NCBI GenBank assembly: GCA_010015675.1
Contig: ML977065.1
Coordinates: 1-56,704 of the forward strand
Reading direction: 5' to 3'
Source of the DNA: Byssothecium circinans
Taxonomy: Eukaryota > Ascomycota > Dothideomycetes > Pleosporales > Massarinaceae
DNA length: 56,704 bases
Under the pieces are notes generated by a model. It made no database searches. It worked only from the letters and a program-made list of their open reading frames with translations, and was not told the origin of the DNA. Positions 53,211-56,704 of the stretch are shown here, in pieces. How positions within the stretch are numbered: position 1 is the stretch's first letter; every line of letters begins with the position of its first letter. Made by a program: the position numbers and the translations under genes.

Positions 53211-54497
53211 TCACTTCGCTCCAAAATCCAGCTTCCGCGCCACCTTATCCATCCTCCCACTCTCAAGCTGACCATCCACCCTCTTCAAATCCTCGCCCAT
53301 CTTCTTCTCCCCGCCTCCCTGTTGCGGTAAATTCTCCTTCTTCGTCGGGCGGGGCATATTCGTCCAATACGGATGTTCCAGGACCTGTCTCGCGCTCAGC
53401 CTCCTGCTCGGATCCATAATCATCATCTGCCTGAGCAGATCAATCCCATCTTCGCCCATCACCGGTAGCCGCTGTCGCCAATGGCTCAACGGCTGCGGGC
53501 GCTTCGGCGGCGCGGACTTGAAGTTCACCTCCCAGTGGCGGAGCGAGGAGATGCCGGGCCAGTCGGCTTCGGTGGGGATGCCGAAGAGGTCGGTGATGAC
53601 GGTGAGTTGCTGGAGATCGGTTTCCGAGGGGAGGAAGAAGTTGCGGGTAGCGAGTTCGGCGATTACGCAAGCGGTGCTCCAGACGTCGACGCAGCCGCCG
53701 TAGTGCGCGGCGCCGAGGAGGAGTTCGGGCGGGCGGTAGAAGCGCGTGATTACGTTGCAGGTCATGTTACGGCCGGGCTCGGAGAAGCTGCGGGCGAGAC
53801 CGAAATCGGCGAGTTTCAATGTATTGTCTGCGGCGATCAGGACGTTGTTGCCCTTGATATCCCGATGCAGGATGAAGTTCTCGTGGCAGAACCAGACGGC
53901 TTGGCAGAGCATTGCGGACCACGCCTTGATGTCTTCCCCCGTGTAGGACATTTTTGAGTCTTTCCAGAGGCCTTCGAGATCGCCTTTGGGAAGGTGCTCG
54001 AGCACGAGCGAAATGTTTTGGTCTTTGGAGGTGAAGACGGCGTAGAGGTCGATGATGTTGGGGTGCTTGAGCTCTTGGAGGAACTTCATCTCGCGGTACG
54101 AGTCCATGGTGATGCCGTCCTTGTAGTCGACGTTGATCTTCATCTTCTTGATGGCGACGAGACGGGTGGGGTCGGCACGGAAGTGGCCGCGGTAGACGAC
54201 GGCGTAGGTTCCTTCTCCGAGTTTGGCGCCTATCAATTCATGTTAGTATATCTGACACAGCTCTGACAGTTGGGGAGGCTGACCGGACACGAATTGCTCG
54301 CGCACGTCGTTGTTCATCTGCTCGGCCAGATCTTGCGTTTCCCCTCCCGGTGTTGTGGCTCGGCTGAGGCCATCAGGCGTGCCTATTGCGCGGCTGTTGT
54401 TGAGGATGGCGAGTGTCTTTGCTTTGACCGACGCATTGGGAGGGGCTTTGGCGGGGGGTAGGCCAGGCCGCGGGCTGAGGGCGGGAGAGGCGCCCAT
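53211..54497 (-). CDS. CDK7/Kin28-type cyclin-dependent kinase (TFIIH subunit)
   Basis: Probable kinase of the TFIIH subcomplex that phosphorylates the RNA polymerase II C-terminal repeat. Exons complement(53211..54229, 54284..54497), 54-nt intron, give 410 aa. A 70-residue N-terminal extension precedes GAKLGEGTYAVVYRG (Gly loop), VAIKKMK (ATP Lys), HRDIKGNNVLI (catalytic Asp), DFGLARS, and a T-loop NMTCNVITRFYRPPELLLG with the phosphorylatable Thr. In place of the CDK cyclin helix it has KDGITMDSYREMKFLQELKH, typical of the CDK7 group in fungi. HRDIKGNN where HRDLKPNN is usual, and FYRPPE for WYRAPE, are unusual substitutions in normally fixed motifs. Confidence 0.9.
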
Positions 54498-54879
54498 AAT
54501 TTCGGCGGCGTATACGAGTGGCGTGTGGGTGGATAATCAATGAATCGTGGTTGAGGTTCCTTTGAGCGTGGTGGATGCGCTTGGAGCTATCTTTGGGTGA
54601 AGTTGGAGGGGTTGGAGGTTGTGCGCGAAGGCTTATTCATAGTTGGTAAAAGCTTCAGCCATAAATGATTCCCTCTCTTTAGCACCTTAGTCGAAGTGAG
54701 TGAACGAGTGTGGTGGTGATGTCGTCGTCACAACCCGCCATCTAAGATAAACATGCATCCCTGCCAGTGCACGAACCACTGATTTCCCACAAGCTTTGCG
54801 GGGAGCTCGATGACCACCGACCTCCGCAGCCTCACCCACTCTTCTTCTCTTACCCTTTCACTCTATACCCTTGATTACC

Positions 54880-55599
54880 ATGGCCCTCGTAGCACAACCC
54901 CCGCCGGGCCTGCCCCCGAAGACTGCGCCGAATCAAACGTACGTGCGCCCCCTCGAATTCACCACCCATTGACTAACAGTGAAAGGCTCTACGTCCGCAA
55001 CCTCCCCGACAAGCTCCCCAAGGACGACCTCAAGCGCAACCTCTACATGCTCTTCGCCAGCTACGGTGTCATCCTCGACATCATCGCCCTCAAGACACCT
55101 AAGATGCGCGGCCAGGCGCACGTCGTGTTCCGCGACATCGACGCCTCCACCCAAGCTATGCGCGCCTTGCACGGCTTCAACTTTTTCGGAAAAGACATGG
55201 TGCGCCTCTCAGTACTATTACTTTAACGAGAAATCTAACCCTACACAGTCTATACACTACGCTAAAGGCAAATCCCACGCCTTCGCGAAGCTCTCTGGCA
55301 CCTTCTACCTCCCCGGAAAAGAACCTGCTGCGATCGAGGGCGGAGAGCAGACGTCGCTCGATGGCTTTGGTGCCGCACCCGCAAAGGCGGTGCCTGCGAA
55401 CCAGCGAGACAGGGCAAAGGGCATGAAGCGGGGACGGGAGGATGCACAGGAAGAGTCGGAGTCGGAGTCAGGGTCAGAATCAGAGTCAGAGTCGGAGTCG
55501 GATGAGGACAAGTCAGAGGCGGACAAGTCGGATAAAGGGACCGGCGACTCGAGTAGTGATGAGGCCGCAATGGACATGTCGTCCAGCGATGAGGAGTAG
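54880..55599 (+). CDS. U2 snRNP B''/U1A-type RRM protein
   Basis: A spliceosomal RNA-binding protein, most like U2B''. Exons 54880..54938, 54980..55199 and 55249..55599, with introns of 41 and 49 nt, give 209 aa. The RRM has RNP2 LYVRNLPDKL and RNP1-like RGQAHVVFRD, then ALHGFNFFGKDMSIHYAKGKSHA, matching the U1A/U2B''/SNF first RRM. A second RRM, present in animal homologues, is absent, as in yeast Msl1. The C-terminal ~85 residues are a Ser/Glu/Asp low-complexity tail (ESESESGSESESESESDED) ending MSSSDEE. The first intron (41 nt, branch GACTAAC) is near the lower limit for fungi. Confidence 0.9.
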
Positions 55600-56530
55600 A
55601 GGCCCTGGCGATTCCCCATGTTTCCTCGATACCCACAAAAGCTCCGAGATTGGTTTTGGCGGACAAGTACGAGCATGCATGGCTTGACGGCACAAAATGG
55701 ATATTGAAATGTGAATGATGTTATGATAAAAGTCTGTCTTCTGGCGCGCGGAGAGGGTATGGCTGCTGACTTTTAATAGACCTCAAACCACGGACATTAC
55801 CAGCGACCTTGCCCACTCTCGACGAACAAGAGTCACATGTGGGCGACTATACACGGTACAAGTCGTTCCAAATCTCCCGAAGCGCTCCATATGCCATCCG
55901 TAGTCTTGTTCCAGTCCTTCACCAAGTCCAGCTGGTCGTCTTCCCTTGCCACCGCCCTTCACCCATTCCACCACGGCGAAAATCCCATTGAAGCGAAGAC
56001 TGGAGCTTTCATCACCGATACCCCCCAGTTACGCGCCTTTCCCTCGCCAGACTACAATGCCTCGGAGTATCGCTGCCGGTTCTCATGAGCTACGGCATGT
56101 GCCATGAGTGGTGCAAGTGGATCATGCTTCATGACGTGTTCCCCACGCACGCGCTCGCTCCAAGTCACACCCCTCTAAAAGGAATGCCAGGACCTTCACG
56201 CCGTGCCTTAGTATGCTAAAAGTGCCGCGAAGATAAGTGGCGTGTTATGTAAAGAAGTTGTCCAAGGCCTCGCTGTTTGGGGGCTATACATGCACGCCTT
56301 CTCCGAACTGGGAACTGCAGCGAGTCTTGGACAGTGGATCTATTCGGAAGGATTGGTTCGAGGCGTTGTGTCGGGAATATAGGATCGAGGATGCTCTATC
56401 CTTCTTCCTTTCCTTCCTTCTTCCTTTCTTTGGATCTTTAGACGCCGAAGACGAGCTTGTCGTGAACTAATCCCTTCATGTCAATTCATCCACAGTTCAC
56501 CTTTCCATAGACCAAATTACCGCACCTACC
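55600..56530. other. Intergenic stretch, no supported gene
   Basis: A few short frames (for example at 55837 and 56237) without motifs. Nothing recognised. Confidence 0.35.
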
Positions 56531-56609
56531 TACCTTCCTTCCTTCCTTCCTTCCTTCCTTCCTTCCTTCCTTCCTTCCTTCCTTCCTTCCTTCCTTCCTT
56601 CCTTCCTTC

Positions 56610-56704
<95 letters not shown>
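56531..56704. repeat. Compound microsatellite (CCTT)n-(CTTT)n
   Basis: About 80 bp of CCTT repeats switches near 56611 to CTTT repeats, which run to the end of the window, so the full length is unknown. The strand is pure pyrimidine throughout. Confidence 0.97.

Noticed and set aside
56237..56470. 77-codon frame before the microsatellite
   Set aside because: Non-ATG opening, Leu/Phe/Ser run from the CCTT-rich sequence, no recognisable content.

Overview
The window is nuclear DNA of a filamentous ascomycete (Pezizomycotina; Dothideomycetes is only a guess). The evidence is short GT-AG introns of 41-76 nt, most with a CTAAC/CTGAC-type branch site, together with fungal-only families: a GH10 xylanase with CBM1, a GH7 cellobiohydrolase, a Zn2Cys6 regulator, a UstYa/DUF3328 protein, an NRPS-like adenylation protein and a pogo/Fot1-type transposon whose stop codons are all C-to-T changes. 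Coding calls rest on splice joins that I worked out by hand; total lengths divisible by three were used as a check. I recognised no tRNA, rRNA or CRISPR array.

Layout. 0.6-7.7 kb: an unknown protein, a GH10-CBM1 xylanase, a TPR/SET methyltransferase-like protein and a small membrane protein. 8.0-13.1 kb: no convincing protein, but 17 GTAAGT donors on the + strand, tiny exons with stops in all frames, and introns carrying C-box/D-box pairs. I read this as a non-coding snoRNA host gene with a tandemly expanded snoRNA family, followed by a second array of five larger repeats. 13.5-15.7 kb: an AT-hook/chromodomain protein and, convergent to it, a five-exon 103-residue protein with Cys at every third position.

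16.2-21.6 kb looks like the remains of a secondary-metabolite locus: a decayed PKS tail (KR-ACP), the last exon of an MFS exporter, an intact carrier-less NRPS-like adenylation protein, a hotdog thioesterase and a six-exon UstYa-like protein. 22-30 kb: a possibly frameshifted secreted protein, a rhodopsin-like seven-helix membrane protein, a ferric reductase and a GH7 cellobiohydrolase. After about 3 kb without a gene comes a Zn2Cys6 regulator (33.3-35.8 kb).

36.6-47.6 kb holds four diverged members of one unrecognised Cys-rich, probably zinc-binding family. One is split by a 2.1-kb pogo/Fot1-like transposon with a TA target duplication; the host frame resumes exactly across the insertion. 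48.5-55.6 kb: a nucleoside 2-deoxyribosyltransferase-like protein, two decayed loci, a CDK7/Kin28-type TFIIH kinase and a U2 snRNP B''-type RRM protein. The window ends in a CCTT/CTTT microsatellite.
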